Positions 17,518-26,023 of a DNA stretch of 64,000 nucleotides are shown here, in pieces. The stretch covers positions 744,001-808,000 of the forward strand of contig NZ_QDKL01000002.1 of assembly GCF_003346865.1 (NCBI RefSeq). Direction: 5' to 3'. Under the pieces are notes generated by a model that was not told the origin of the DNA, searched no databases, and saw only the letters and a program-made list of their open reading frames with translations. The translations under genes were made by a program, and so were the position numbers. The DNA is from Halobacteriovorax vibrionivorans. GTDB taxonomy: Bacteria; Bdellovibrionota; Bacteriovoracia; Bacteriovoracales; Bacteriovoracaceae. Positions within the stretch are counted from its first letter, which is position 1; every line of letters starts with the position of its first letter.

Positions 17518-18981
17518 ATGTCATCTAGTTTTCAGAAAAAATCATCGCAGATATTCCTGACTCTTTTCATCGGGATTATTGTAATTTCATTTATGGTTTC
17601 AGGACCAATGTTTAATACTGGTACACCTGATTCAATAGGAAGTGTTGCTGGTCATGATATAAAAGTTCGTGAATTCAATGCTGAAGTTCAAAGACAATCT
17701 GAGTTCTACGCAAATATTCTAAATGGTGGACAACCATTAACATCACAACAAATGTCTCAATATAAAGTTTATGACAATGCTATTAGAAACCTTGTTTTTC
17801 AAAAGTTAAGAATTGTTGTTGCTGATGATCTAGGAATTGTTGTTTCAAATGAAGAAGTTATCAACGATATTCAAAACCAGCCATATTTCCAAACAAATAA
17901 GCAATTTGATATCACAAAGTATAAAGCACTACTTTCATACAATAAATTCACTCCTGAAGATTATGAGAATGAAACGAAAGATCGTGTGGCCCTAAGAAGA
18001 CTACAAAATATCGTTCAACACGTTCCTCTATCAAAAGGACTAGAAAACGAATTAAATGAATTATACCAAGACCAAAGAAATGCAAAAATTATTTCTTTAA
18101 AGCATAGTGAAGTTAGAAAGCTTGTTAATGTTTCAGATAAAGAGATTACTAAGTTTTTAAGCAATGAAGAAAATAAGTCAAAAGTTGAAGCTCTTTTCAA
18201 TGAAAAGAAGCCTGTTCTTTCAACACCTGAACAAGTAAGAACAAGACACATCCTTATTACTGTTGATGAAGGTAATGAAGAAGAAGCTCTTAAGCAGGCA
18301 AAGAAGATTAGAAAGGAAGTTAATCCTAAAAACTTCGTTCGTCTTGCTAAGAAGTATACTCAAGAACCACAAGGTAAAGAAAATGGTGGTGATCTTAATT
18401 GGGTAAAGCGCGGTCAAATGGTACCAGAATTTGAAAAAGCAGCCTTTGCTTTAAAAGAGGGTGAAATCTCTGAGCCAGTTAAAACATCATATGGTTATCA
18501 TATTATCTATGCACAAGATCGCAAAGATGCAGTCGTTGCTAAACTTGAAAATCATGAAAGAAGTCTTGCAAAAGAAATCTTACAAAAAGAAATCGATATA
18601 AAAGACATGGTGGCCAAGGCAACTAATGAGATTAAAAATGCAGCTGGAAGCGGTAAAGCTCTTAGTCGTTTAAAGAAAAAGTACAACTTAACTGTTAAAG
18701 ATCAAAATATTAATAAGCTTGAAGGTGCCGGTCCAACAGGTGCATTAGATGAGAAGCAAACAGCTGAGATCTTTTCAAAAGATAGCGGATTATTCACTTT
18801 TGATGAAGCAACACAAACAACAATTGTTGCGACAAAGCCAGCTGATGAAAAAGATGTAAAATCTTATAATATTGAAGGTCTTACAAATATTAGTTCTCAA
18901 CAAATGATAAAAAATCTGCTAGATAACTTAAGTAAAGAATATACTTTTAAACAAAATAAATACGCTCAATTACCACAGTAA
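17518..18981 (+). CDS. PpiD/SurA-like peptidyl-prolyl isomerase
   Basis: A 487-residue envelope chaperone. One N-terminal membrane segment (about 10-30) anchors it. A SurA_N-type helical domain spans about 40-200, and a complete parvulin domain spans about 238-335 (VRTRHILI, GGDLNWVKRGQMVPEFEKAAF, GYHIIY). It should assist folding of exported outer-membrane proteins at the inner membrane. It is shorter than E. coli PpiD (623), with one parvulin domain. The ferredoxin gene follows after 23 bases and may share the transcript. Confidence 0.85.
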   Translation: MSSSFQKKSSQIFLTLFIGIIVISFMVSGPMFNTGTPDSIGSVAGHDIKVREFNAEVQRQSEFYANILNGGQPLTSQQMSQYKVYDNAIRNLVFQKLRIVVADDLGIVVSNEEVINDIQNQPYFQTNKQFDITKYKALLSYNKFTPEDYENETKDRVALRRLQNIVQHVPLSKGLENELNELYQDQRNAKIISLKHSEVRKLVNVSDKEITKFLSNEENKSKVEALFNEKKPVLSTPEQVRTRHILITVDEGNEEEALKQAKKIRKEVNPKNFVRLAKKYTQEPQGKENGGDLNWVKRGQMVPEFEKAAFALKEGEISEPVKTSYGYHIIYAQDRKDAVVAKLENHERSLAKEILQKEIDIKDMVAKATNEIKNAAGSGKALSRLKKKYNLTVKDQNINKLEGAGPTGALDEKQTAEIFSKDSGLFTFDEATQTTIVATKPADEKDVKSYNIEGLTNISSQQMIKNLLDNLSKEYTFKQNKYAQLPQ

Positions 18982-19004
18982 TTTAGAATTTTTGGAGAAG
19001 CGAG

Positions 19005-19235
19005 ATGGCCGATAAAAGCGCAAAATTTGATCAGAATGTAGATGGCAAATTCTATGTTGATGACCAATGCATCGCCTGTGATGCTTGCGTGATGGAGGCT
19101 CCTCGCTTCTTTGAAATGAATGATGATGAAGGACACGCCTTCGTAAAACTCCAGCCAACAAACGATGCTGAATTAGAAGAATGTATCTCTGCCCTTGAAG
19201 CATGCCCAGTTGAGGCCATTGGAGATGATGGTTAA
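19005..19235 (+). CDS. Single-cluster [4Fe-4S] ferredoxin
   Basis: A 76-residue acidic ferredoxin. C22, C25 and C28 (CIACDAC) plus C68 (CPVEAI) are the four ligands expected of a monocluster ferredoxin of the Thermotoga/Desulfovibrio type. The non-ligand Cys of the usual CxxxCP is Ala (VMEAP), so the optional disulfide with C61 is missing. It would carry electrons for a cytoplasmic oxidoreductase not encoded nearby. A GGAG site precedes the ATG. Confidence 0.9.
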   Translation: MADKSAKFDQNVDGKFYVDDQCIACDACVMEAPRFFEMNDDEGHAFVKLQPTNDAELEECISALEACPVEAIGDDG

Positions 19236-19339
19236 ACCTCATTTTCTTTGCAATTTCAAACCCTTAGCTCTCTTCTAACTAGTTAAAATCACATTAAATT
19301 TATCTAAAGCTTCTGCCTCAAATAACCGAGTAGTATAAT

Positions 19340-21214
19340 ATGGTTATGAGGAAAACTCTTACGCTATTCACACTCTTGTCTCTGACAACGGCCCTTGCAA
19401 ATGACAATGGAGAGGCCCAGTATCTACAAGTTATCAGTAGTAAAAATCCTCTTTTTAAAAGTGCTATGCAAGTTGAAGGCGTTCGAGAAATGTATTCAGA
19501 GTGTTATCAAATTGATGCGCAAAATGGAAAGCTTGAAGATGGCGACAATAAATTAAGTAATTGTTTATGGGATCGCATCAAAGCGGATGAAGGTATTAAA
19601 GAAAAAGTCATGAAGCTTGTTAATGAGCAAAGTGGCGAGGAAGGTACTGGACGCTATCGCACGACCATGGAAACGACAAAGAAACAGTCGGCAGGATTAA
19701 AAGGCCTGAAGGAATTTTTCCAAAAACGCCTTGAAGAGGCCCTTTACGGTGAGTATCAAAGTGATAAAGGCCGATTTGAAAAAATCGCCGATCAAAGAAC
19801 CTTCTTTGAACTCTATAAAACTCAACTTGGTAAAAATATTATTGCTTCAATGACATCATATTGTATTGAGACTGGGCCATACGCTACAGAAATACATCAA
19901 ACAGGAATACCAGCATATCCTCTTATTCATTTTAGTGATGAAAAAGCGAGTGGTGATAAGAACAAAAATATCGCTAGTCTTAATAAGCAAGACATCGAAA
20001 AAGGTGCATATTCAAATTGGGAACGATGTATTCAAAACCTACCTGTAATTTGTGCTATTGGCTCGAGTGCTAATAAAGATGAAGTTACCTATAAGAAATA
20101 TGATGTTTCAACAAAGAAACAAAAAGATTCAAAGAAGTATTCAGATATTCTTGGCTCATGTGAAGACCGCATGAAGAAGGGAAAAGACCCTACAGCAGAT
20201 GAAACTGAAACATGTGAAAAAATTGTCGATAACTCTAATATGAGGGCCTGCCAGGTTGTTCAATATATTGAACTAGCTAAGCAAAGTCTTCTTAAAACAG
20301 ATGATATCGTAGCCAAACTCGATAAGAAGTCCGGAATGGCCGGAATTCAAAATGTTGAATTCTATGACTCAACTAAGAATCAAGACGAGAGTATCAATGC
20401 TCTAACGACGATTTCTTCAGGTGAGGCCCTTGAGGCCTTATCAGAAGGTCACAAGCAAGATGTTGCAAAAATGGAAGAGTGCTATAAAGACGGAGCAATT
20501 GTAGATGCTGAAGCTTGTAGTCAATACTTAGCAACAGATAAAGAAGAACAATACGCACTTCTAGGTGAGCTAAAAGTCCAACAAGAAGCGACTCTTGAAA
20601 AGTTAAAAAATAGTGAAAACGATCCAGAAGAGATCGCAAAGATCCTAATTGAAGAAGGTTATACAGAAACGCAGGCCCAAGAACTTGCAACAATTCAAGG
20701 TGTAAAAGAGCAAGTTGAGAGTCGTTATCAAGCAAAGAAAGATGCCATCCTTGCTTCTTTAAGAGAAGAGATTGAAGCCCATACAACAACAGGTGATGAG
20801 TTTGATGCTAATAATGCCCAGGATGTTGAAAAGATCGCAAAGATTGCTAAAGATATTGAATCACGACCAGAGAACTTTTCAAAACTAGTTCACTATAACA
20901 ATATCATTTCATCATTTCTTGAGGTTTCTAGTACTGGTGAAGATGGTGAAGAAGTTAAGAACCGAAACACCGCTTCCCTATCAGCTGAAATGAAAAATTC
21001 ATTTCTATCTGAAGAAAATAAGCAGAAATATGAAGAGATGAACGTAAATTTAGCAACACTTGGCTATTCAGAGGATCAGCTTGGGGAGAGATTTGCTCAG
21101 GCAGGAATTGATTACTCTGAAGCTCCTAATGACGATACAACTGTAGAGTTGGAAGATATCAATAAACTGATCTTTAGTTTATTTGATGGCGCCGAGAATA
21201 TTCAAGAGAAATAA
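19340..21214 (+). CDS. Large periplasmic protein of unknown function
   Basis: A 624-residue protein with a signal peptide (start at 19340 or the ATG at 19346; cut after about TTALA). The mature part is acidic, mostly helical, with several cysteines in the first 380 residues and long Glu/Lys-rich helices towards the end. No enzymatic motif or known domain is recognised. TATAAT ends directly at the first ATG, so a promoter here would give a leaderless message from 19346; otherwise the promoter is further upstream. Confidence 0.65.
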   Translation: MVMRKTLTLFTLLSLTTALANDNGEAQYLQVISSKNPLFKSAMQVEGVREMYSECYQIDAQNGKLEDGDNKLSNCLWDRIKADEGIKEKVMKLVNEQSGEEGTGRYRTTMETTKKQSAGLKGLKEFFQKRLEEALYGEYQSDKGRFEKIADQRTFFELYKTQLGKNIIASMTSYCIETGPYATEIHQTGIPAYPLIHFSDEKASGDKNKNIASLNKQDIEKGAYSNWERCIQNLPVICAIGSSANKDEVTYKKYDVSTKKQKDSKKYSDILGSCEDRMKKGKDPTADETETCEKIVDNSNMRACQVVQYIELAKQSLLKTDDIVAKLDKKSGMAGIQNVEFYDSTKNQDESINALTTISSGEALEALSEGHKQDVAKMEECYKDGAIVDAEACSQYLATDKEEQYALLGELKVQQEATLEKLKNSENDPEEIAKILIEEGYTETQAQELATIQGVKEQVESRYQAKKDAILASLREEIEAHTTTGDEFDANNAQDVEKIAKIAKDIESRPENFSKLVHYNNIISSFLEVSSTGEDGEEVKNRNTASLSAEMKNSFLSEENKQKYEEMNVNLATLGYSEDQLGERFAQAGIDYSEAPNDDTTVELEDINKLIFSLFDGAENIQEK

Positions 21215-21238
21215 GAGATAGTTTTTTTTGCGGGGTAA

Positions 21239-21517
21239 TGGCTTATTTTCACGAAGTGAAAATGTTGATTTTTTCTTTGCGGAGGATTTAGCTAACTTTA
21301 GCTTCGCTAAAGTGTCGCTTTTTATTTGTGGGGGATTTGGCTTATTTTAGCTACGCTAAAATGTCGCTTTTTCTTTGCGTTTTCTTTCCCATTGCTCCAG
21401 AGGCAACAAAGCCGGGCTTGAACCCGGCTTGTTGAATTAGTTTAATTTCTTTTGCATGGGGAGCTGGCATAGCGTCCAATAGTTTGCCTTTGGGCAAACA
21501 ATGACGCTATTCCTCAT
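21239..21517. repeat. Composite 3'-end repeat, copy A
   Basis: This fills most of the 292 bases between two convergent genes. In + order it holds three hairpin units about 50 bases apart (stems at 21245-21263, 21295-21313, 21344-21362), the block CTTTCCCATTGCTCC-A-GAGGC (21384-21404), a GGGCTTGAACCC-centred hairpin (21409-21430) and a 62-base block (21456-21517). The last block runs over the stop codon of histone-like gene 2. The same blocks in the same order recur at 63447-63626 after rpsA. The 62-base block folds as nested stems ATAGCGTC/GACGCTAT and GTTTGCC/GGCAAAC. Confidence 0.8.
21409..21430 (-). terminator. Terminator of histone-like gene 2
   Basis: Perfect AAGCCGGG / CCCGGCTT stem with a 6-base loop; on the minus strand it is followed by TTTGTT. 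It lies within composite repeat copy A, about 77 bases after the stop codon. Confidence 0.7.
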
Positions 21518-22565
21518 CCATAATAGCTTTAACAGATGACTTTGTTTCGAAGGCGATGTCTTGATCATCTTCTGCATCAATATCATCAACTTCATCAAAG
21601 CTTTCATCTGCTTCAATATCCATCTCACGAAGAACATCAACGAAAGACTTATCATCAGCAAGATCTTTTAAAACCTCGTCGATAACTTTTACTGGATATT
21701 TAGAAGTGATCTCACGAACAAACTTCTGTAGCATTCCTTCTTCAAGGATTGTTATTTTGTTTTTAATTTCTTTCCAATAACCAATATAGTGAAGACGACA
21801 GTATCCGGCCGTTGTAGCTGGATTATCACATCCTTTAGCTAGACAATCATCAGTATCACCTAGGAAATAATCTAAATTATCGGCCATATCAAATACTTGT
21901 TCAATACGATCTTCTTCAGCTTCTTTCTTTTCTTCAGCTTTTGTTTTCTTCTTGGCCTTTGGTGCAGGCTTCTTCTCTTCAACGACTTCCTCAACTACTT
22001 CTTCTTCAGTAAATAGTTCCGGCTGCTCTTCAACTGCCTCAACTACTTCTTCCTTCTTTGCTTTAGCTTTTGAAGTTTTCTTTTTAGGTGTCGCTTCAGC
22101 CTTTTTTGCTACTTTATTTTCTGCCTTCTTCTTAACTGAAGAAGCGGCTTTTTTAGCTGTCTTCTTCTTTGTTGAAGAAGTTGCTGCTTTTTTAGCCACT
22201 TTTTTCGCAGTCTTTTTCTTCGTAGTTTTCTTTGCTACTTTTTTAGCCGCTTTTTTCGCAGTCTTTTTCTTCGTAGTCTTCTTTGCTACTTTTTTAGCCG
22301 CTTTTTTCGCAGTCTTTTTCTTCGTAGTTTTCTTTGCTACTTTTTTAGCCGCTTTTTTTGCAGTCTTTTTCTTTGCTACCTTCTTCTTTGCAGAAGAAGT
22401 AGCCGCTTTTTTTGCAGTCTTTTTCTTCGTAGTTTTCTTTGCTACCTTCTTCTTTGCAGAAGAAGTAGCCGCTTTTTTTGCAGTCTTTTTCTTCGTAGTT
22501 TTCTTTGCTACTTTTTTAGCCGCTTTTTTCGCAGTTTTCTTCTTAGTAGTTTTCTTTTTGGCCAT
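21507..22565 (-). CDS. Histone H1-like lysine/alanine-repeat protein (copy 2)
   Basis: From the ATG at 22565 (GGAG 9 bases upstream) the product is 352 residues. Residues 1-170 are Lys/Ala/Thr repeats of the KKKTAKKAAKKVAKKTT type, encoded by near-identical DNA units of 51-54 bases. A Glu-rich linker follows, then a folded C-terminal domain of about 120 residues with a possible metal site, CLAKGC...YCRLHY (Cys-x4-Cys and Cys-x2-His), and an acidic tail ending DEE. DNA compaction is inferred from the basic half. The C-terminal domain separates it from copy 1. The last codons lie inside the composite 3' repeat. Confidence 0.8.
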   Translation of the reverse strand: MAKKKTTKKKTAKKAAKKVAKKTTKKKTAKKAATSSAKKKVAKKTTKKKTAKKAATSSAKKKVAKKKTAKKAAKKVAKKTTKKKTAKKAAKKVAKKTTKKKTAKKAAKKVAKKTTKKKTAKKVAKKAATSSTKKKTAKKAASSVKKKAENKVAKKAEATPKKKTSKAKAKKEEVVEAVEEQPELFTEEEVVEEVVEEKKPAPKAKKKTKAEEKKEAEEDRIEQVFDMADNLDYFLGDTDDCLAKGCDNPATTAGYCRLHYIGYWKEIKNKITILEEGMLQKFVREITSKYPVKVIDEVLKDLADDKSFVDVLREMDIEADESFDEVDDIDAEDDQDIAFETKSSVKAIMDEE

Positions 22566-22638
22566 GCCTACTTTCTCCAAGATTTTCTTTAACATAACAA
22601 GTTAAAACCGTATCACTTCTCTTTCAATAGAACAACGC

Positions 22639-23778
22639 CTACTTTAAGCTCTTAAGCTCGTTAGCGGCAATTACGACTCTTTGAATTTCTGAAGTCCCTT
22701 CATAAATTTCAGTAATCTTAGCATCACGGAAGAACCTCTCAACCGGATACTCTTTAGTATATCCATTACCACCACAAACCTGAATAGCTTGAGTCGTAAT
22801 CCACATTGCAGCTTCAGCAGCAAAAAGCTTGGCCTGAGCAGATTGTAATGAGTACTCTTCACCATTATCTTTTCTACGAGATGCTTCCCAAATAAGAAGA
22901 CGTGATGCTGCAAGTTTTGTACTCATATCAGCTAACTTAAACTGGATTGCTTGAATTGCATGAAGTGGCTTACCAAACTGAACTCTTTCATTTGAGTAAT
23001 GCTTAGCATAACGGAATGCAGCTTCACCAATACCAAGTGCCTGAGCAGCAATACCGATACGTCCACCATCTAGTGTATTCATCGCAATTTTGAAACCTTT
23101 CTCATACTCACCTAAAAGATTCTCTTTTGGCACTTTTACTTTATCGAATGCGATTTGAGCTGTTGATGATCCTTTGATCCCTAGCTTATCTTCACATTTC
23201 ATTACTTCGAAACCTTCAGAGTCACATTCAACGATGAATGCCGAGATTCCTTTGTAATTATCTGTTTTTGATGTCTTAGCGAAAACAACTGCGATATTAG
23301 CTTCTTTACCATTTGTAATGAAGTTCTTTGTTCCACTAATCTCAAAGTAGTCACCTTTATCTTCAGCAAATGTTGTCAGAGAACCTGCGTCTGTACCAGC
23401 ATTTGGCTCAGACAGACAGAAACAACCAATATGCTCACCAGAAGCTAGCTTAGGAAGATACTTCTTCTTTTGCTCTTCATTACCAAAGTTTAGAATTGGG
23501 TAAACACATAGTGAAGTGTGTGCTGAGATTAAAACCCCTGTTGAAGCACAAGCACGAGAAATTTCTTCTACGATGATCGAGTAAGATACATAATCCATTC
23601 CTGCTCCACCATATTCTTCTGGAACATATGAACCTAGGAATCCATTCTCACCGAGCTTACCAACGAGATCACTTGGAATCTTTTCATTTTTATCAATTGA
23701 AGCCGCTAGAGGAGCTACTTCGCTATCAGCAAATTTAGAAACAAGGTCTCTAAGTTCTTGGTAGTCACTTAACATCAT
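22639..23778 (-). CDS. Acyl-CoA dehydrogenase (short-chain type)
   Basis: A 379-residue flavoprotein, the standard length. Signatures: CFCLSEPNAGTDAGS near 125-140, and the catalytic Glu in YEGTSEIQR (about E360). It oxidises acyl-CoA to trans-2-enoyl-CoA with FAD, passing electrons to electron-transfer flavoprotein. It follows the enoyl-CoA hydratase gene after 2 bases and ends the operon of three beta-oxidation steps. Similarity by eye is greatest to butyryl-CoA dehydrogenases; chain length preference is not proven. Confidence 0.93.
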   Translation of the reverse strand: MMLSDYQELRDLVSKFADSEVAPLAASIDKNEKIPSDLVGKLGENGFLGSYVPEEYGGAGMDYVSYSIIVEEISRACASTGVLISAHTSLCVYPILNFGNEEQKKKYLPKLASGEHIGCFCLSEPNAGTDAGSLTTFAEDKGDYFEISGTKNFITNGKEANIAVVFAKTSKTDNYKGISAFIVECDSEGFEVMKCEDKLGIKGSSTAQIAFDKVKVPKENLLGEYEKGFKIAMNTLDGGRIGIAAQALGIGEAAFRYAKHYSNERVQFGKPLHAIQAIQFKLADMSTKLAASRLLIWEASRRKDNGEEYSLQSAQAKLFAAEAAMWITTQAIQVCGGNGYTKEYPVERFFRDAKITEIYEGTSEIQRVVIAANELKSLK

Positions 23779-23780
23779 TA

Positions 23781-24578
23781 TTATTCTCCCTTAAATTCTG
23801 GTTTTCTTTTTTCAACAAAGGCCTTTGTTCCTTCTTTCATATCATAAGAAGAGAAGATATCGCCAAAGTGGCGAGCTTCAATATCTAGACCTTGTTCATT
23901 AGTCAGGTCATTACCTTCGTTCATAATTTGTTTTGATATGGCCACTGCATTTGGTGAGTTTTTAGAAATTGCTTCCAATGTCTTCATCGCCTCACTAATC
24001 ATTTCATCTTGTGAATCAAAAGAACGAACAACTAACCCGATTTCTTTTGCTTCATTAATATCAACATTACGGCCACTATAAATAATTTCTTTAGCGCGAT
24101 TGCGTCCAATTAACTTTGCTAATCTCTGTGTACCACCAAAGCCTGGAACAAGACCAAGTTTTACTTCAGGCTGCCCAAAAACTGCTGTCTTCGTTGCATA
24201 AATAAAGTCACATGCCATGGCCATTTCACAACCACCGCCAAGTGCAAAACCATTTACACAAGCGATTACTGGAATATTTAAACTTTCAAAAAGTAGCGTT
24301 ACATCTTGCCCAAGAGTTGAGAAGTCATGCCCTTCATCAACTGTCATATCACTCATTTCAGCAATATCTGCACCAGCTATAAAAGCTTTGTCACCAGCTC
24401 CAGTAAAGATCATCCCTTTAAGCTCATGACCTTCACTTAGTGAAGATAAAAAATCTTTTAACTCGTGAAGTACTTGTGAGTTAAGTGCATTATATTTCTT
24501 TTCACGATTTACTTTTAAAATTCCAATTTCACCGAGCTTTTCAAAAGCAATTGTTTCAAAATTAGTATTCATAAACAC
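23781..24578 (-). CDS. Enoyl-CoA hydratase
   Basis: A 265-residue crotonase-family enzyme. Oxyanion-hole segments [11 protein letters not shown] and [17 protein letters not shown] and the catalytic Glu region [16 protein letters not shown] are present. It hydrates 2-enoyl-CoA to 3-hydroxyacyl-CoA. It overlaps the upstream dehydrogenase gene by 17 bases and is followed at once by the acyl-CoA dehydrogenase, so the three steps are encoded together. Confidence 0.93.
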   Translation of the reverse strand: MFMNTNFETIAFEKLGEIGILKVNREKKYNALNSQVLHELKDFLSSLSEGHELKGMIFTGAGDKAFIAGADIAEMSDMTVDEGHDFSTLGQDVTLLFESLNIPVIACVNGFALGGGCEMAMACDFIYATKTAVFGQPEVKLGLVPGFGGTQRLAKLIGRNRAKEIIYSGRNVDINEAKEIGLVVRSFDSQDEMISEAMKTLEAISKNSPNAVAISKQIMNEGNDLTNEQGLDIEARHFGDIFSSYDMKEGTKAFVEKRKPEFKGE

Positions 24579-25407
24579 CCTTCCCTACTTTGCGACCAAA
24601 GCGACCAGCTGTTACATACTTCTTAAGAAGTGGGCATGGACGATACTTTGTATCACCTAGGCCATCATGTAGAACTTCCATAATAGCTAAACATGTATCA
24701 AGTCCAATAAAGTCAGCAAGCTCTAGTGGTCCCATTGGCTGGTTACATCCAAGCTTCATAGCATCGTCGATCCCTTTAGCCTCAGCAACTCCTTCGTATA
24801 GAGTATAGAAAGCTTCATTGATCATTGGCATAAGGATTCTATTAACAGCAAAGCCTGCTACATCATCTGCACGTACAACTGTTTTACCCATTTTTGTTGC
24901 TGCTTCTTCAACAGCATTAATTGTTTCAGCACTTGTTTCAAGCCCAGTGATTGTTTCAACTAACTTCATTACAGGTACTGGATTCATAAAGTGCATTCCA
25001 GCAACCTTTTCTGGACGTGAAGTAGCTGCAGCAATTTCAGTAATTGAAATTGAAGATGTATTTGAAGCTAAGATTGCTTCAGGTTTTGCAATCTCATCTA
25101 ATTGCTTAAAGATTTTGAATTTTATCTCTTTATTTTCAGTAGCTGCTTCAATGAAAAGGTCACAACCTTTAAGATCATTCATTTCTGAAGTTGCACTTAA
25201 GTTAGCTAGCGTTGAATCAACAAATGATTGTTCCCACTTACCTTTTGAAACACCTTTTTCTAATTGCTTTTTTATAAAGCTCTGTCCGAACTCAAGGCCT
25301 TCAGCTGAGATATCATACATAAAAACTTTATAGTCATTCATAGCGGCAACTTGAGCGATTCCTCGACCCATCTGCCCTGCTCCTATAACGGCAATTTGTT
25401 TAATCAT
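24562..25407 (-). CDS. 3-hydroxybutyryl-CoA dehydrogenase
   Basis: A 281-residue NAD-dependent dehydrogenase with the N-terminal Rossmann motif [11 protein letters not shown], the [12 protein letters not shown] segment, catalytic His in [15 protein letters not shown], and the C-terminal domain ending [11 protein letters not shown]. It interconverts 3-hydroxybutyryl-CoA and acetoacetyl-CoA. It is the first gene of the operon, with a GGAGACAC ribosome site. No thiolase is present nearby, so the last step must be encoded elsewhere. Confidence 0.93.
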   Translation of the reverse strand: MIKQIAVIGAGQMGRGIAQVAAMNDYKVFMYDISAEGLEFGQSFIKKQLEKGVSKGKWEQSFVDSTLANLSATSEMNDLKGCDLFIEAATENKEIKFKIFKQLDEIAKPEAILASNTSSISITEIAAATSRPEKVAGMHFMNPVPVMKLVETITGLETSAETINAVEEAATKMGKTVVRADDVAGFAVNRILMPMINEAFYTLYEGVAEAKGIDDAMKLGCNQPMGPLELADFIGLDTCLAIMEVLHDGLGDTKYRPCPLLKKYVTAGRFGRKVGKGVYEY

Positions 25408-25442
25408 TGTGTCTCCTTTGTATTGGCATTCAAAGTACCTAA

Positions 25443-25448
25443 ATTATA
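25443..25448 (-). promoter_or_regulatory. Probable -10 box of the acyl-CoA operon
   Basis: Minus-strand TATAAT, 36 bases before the dehydrogenase start. No good -35 is seen at 16-18 bases, so an activator may be needed or the site is fortuitous. Confidence 0.35.
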
Positions 25449-25577
25449 AAGGATCGTCCATTAAATTACTATTTCACTCAGATATATCAAACACTTAGAC
25501 GCCATGAATCATTTAACCATAAAAAGGAGCCAGGTCCATAAATCCTATTGTAGAGATGTGTAATATTCACTTTTCTC

Positions 25578-25606
25578 TTGCAAAAATGCATTGTGCGGAT
25601 TATAAA
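25578..25606 (+). promoter_or_regulatory. Promoter of rpsT
   Basis: TTGCAA (25578-25583), 17-base spacer, TATAAA (25601-25606), 50 bases before the rpsT start. A near-consensus sigma70 promoter as expected for a ribosomal protein gene. Confidence 0.75.
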
Positions 25607-25655
25607 AAGTGACTTATTAATTAGATGTTGAACAAGTTAAACGTAGGAGTCCATT

Positions 25656-25916
25656 GTGGCAAACCACAAATCTTCAAAGAAAAGAGCTAGACAAGCAATT
25701 GTTAGAAACGAAAGAAATACTTCAAAAAGAACTGCTGTAAAAACAGCTGTTAAGAACGTAAGAAATGCTATTGAAGCAGGTAAGAAAGAAGAAGCATCAA
25801 CTCTTCTAGTTACAGCTCAAAAGCTACTTGGTCGTCTAGCAAAGCACGGTGTTATTAAAACTAACACAGCTGGAAGAAAAACTTCTAGACTAGCAAACCA
25901 AATCAACAAGCTTTAA
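25656..25916 (+). CDS. rpsT: Ribosomal protein S20
   Basis: An 86-residue basic protein with the S20 pattern: NHKSSKKRARQA start and GVIKTNTAGRKTSRLANQIN end. It binds 16S rRNA in the small subunit. A single-gene unit with its own promoter and terminator. Start ATG... is read as GTG GCA (Met-Ala-Asn) after an AGGAG site. Confidence 0.97.
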   Translation: MANHKSSKKRARQAIVRNERNTSKRTAVKTAVKNVRNAIEAGKKEEASTLLVTAQKLLGRLAKHGVIKTNTAGRKTSRLANQINKL

Positions 25917-25941
25917 TCTTTAATTAGATAGTTTGATATAT

Positions 25942-25969
25942 AAAAAGCGGAGAGCAATCTCCGCTTTTT
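25942..25969 (+). terminator. Terminator of rpsT
   Basis: AAAAAGCGGAGA-gcaa-TCTCCGCTTTTT: 12-bp stem with A-run and T-run, usable in both directions (the holA gene on the other strand ends 55 bases further). Confidence 0.93.
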
Positions 25970-26023
25970 GTGTTTGTAGCTATATCTTTTAAAATACTAA
26001 CCTCTTAATTTTTTCTTATAATT

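Noticed and set aside
21245..21362. Evenly spaced repeats suggesting a CRISPR array
   Set aside because: The repeats are hairpins that vary in sequence, with similar rather than unique spacers, only three units, and no cas genes.
21409..21430. Possible tRNA because of the T-arm-like GGGTTCAAGCCC
   Set aside because: No acceptor, D or anticodon arm can be formed around it on either strand.
21952..22605. 217-residue plus-strand frame rich in Phe, Ala and Val
   Set aside because: Antisense shadow of histone-like gene 2 repeats.
24818..25333. 171-residue plus-strand frame opposite the hydroxybutyryl-CoA dehydrogenase gene
   Set aside because: Lies wholly inside a well-identified gene on the other strand and shows no known motif.
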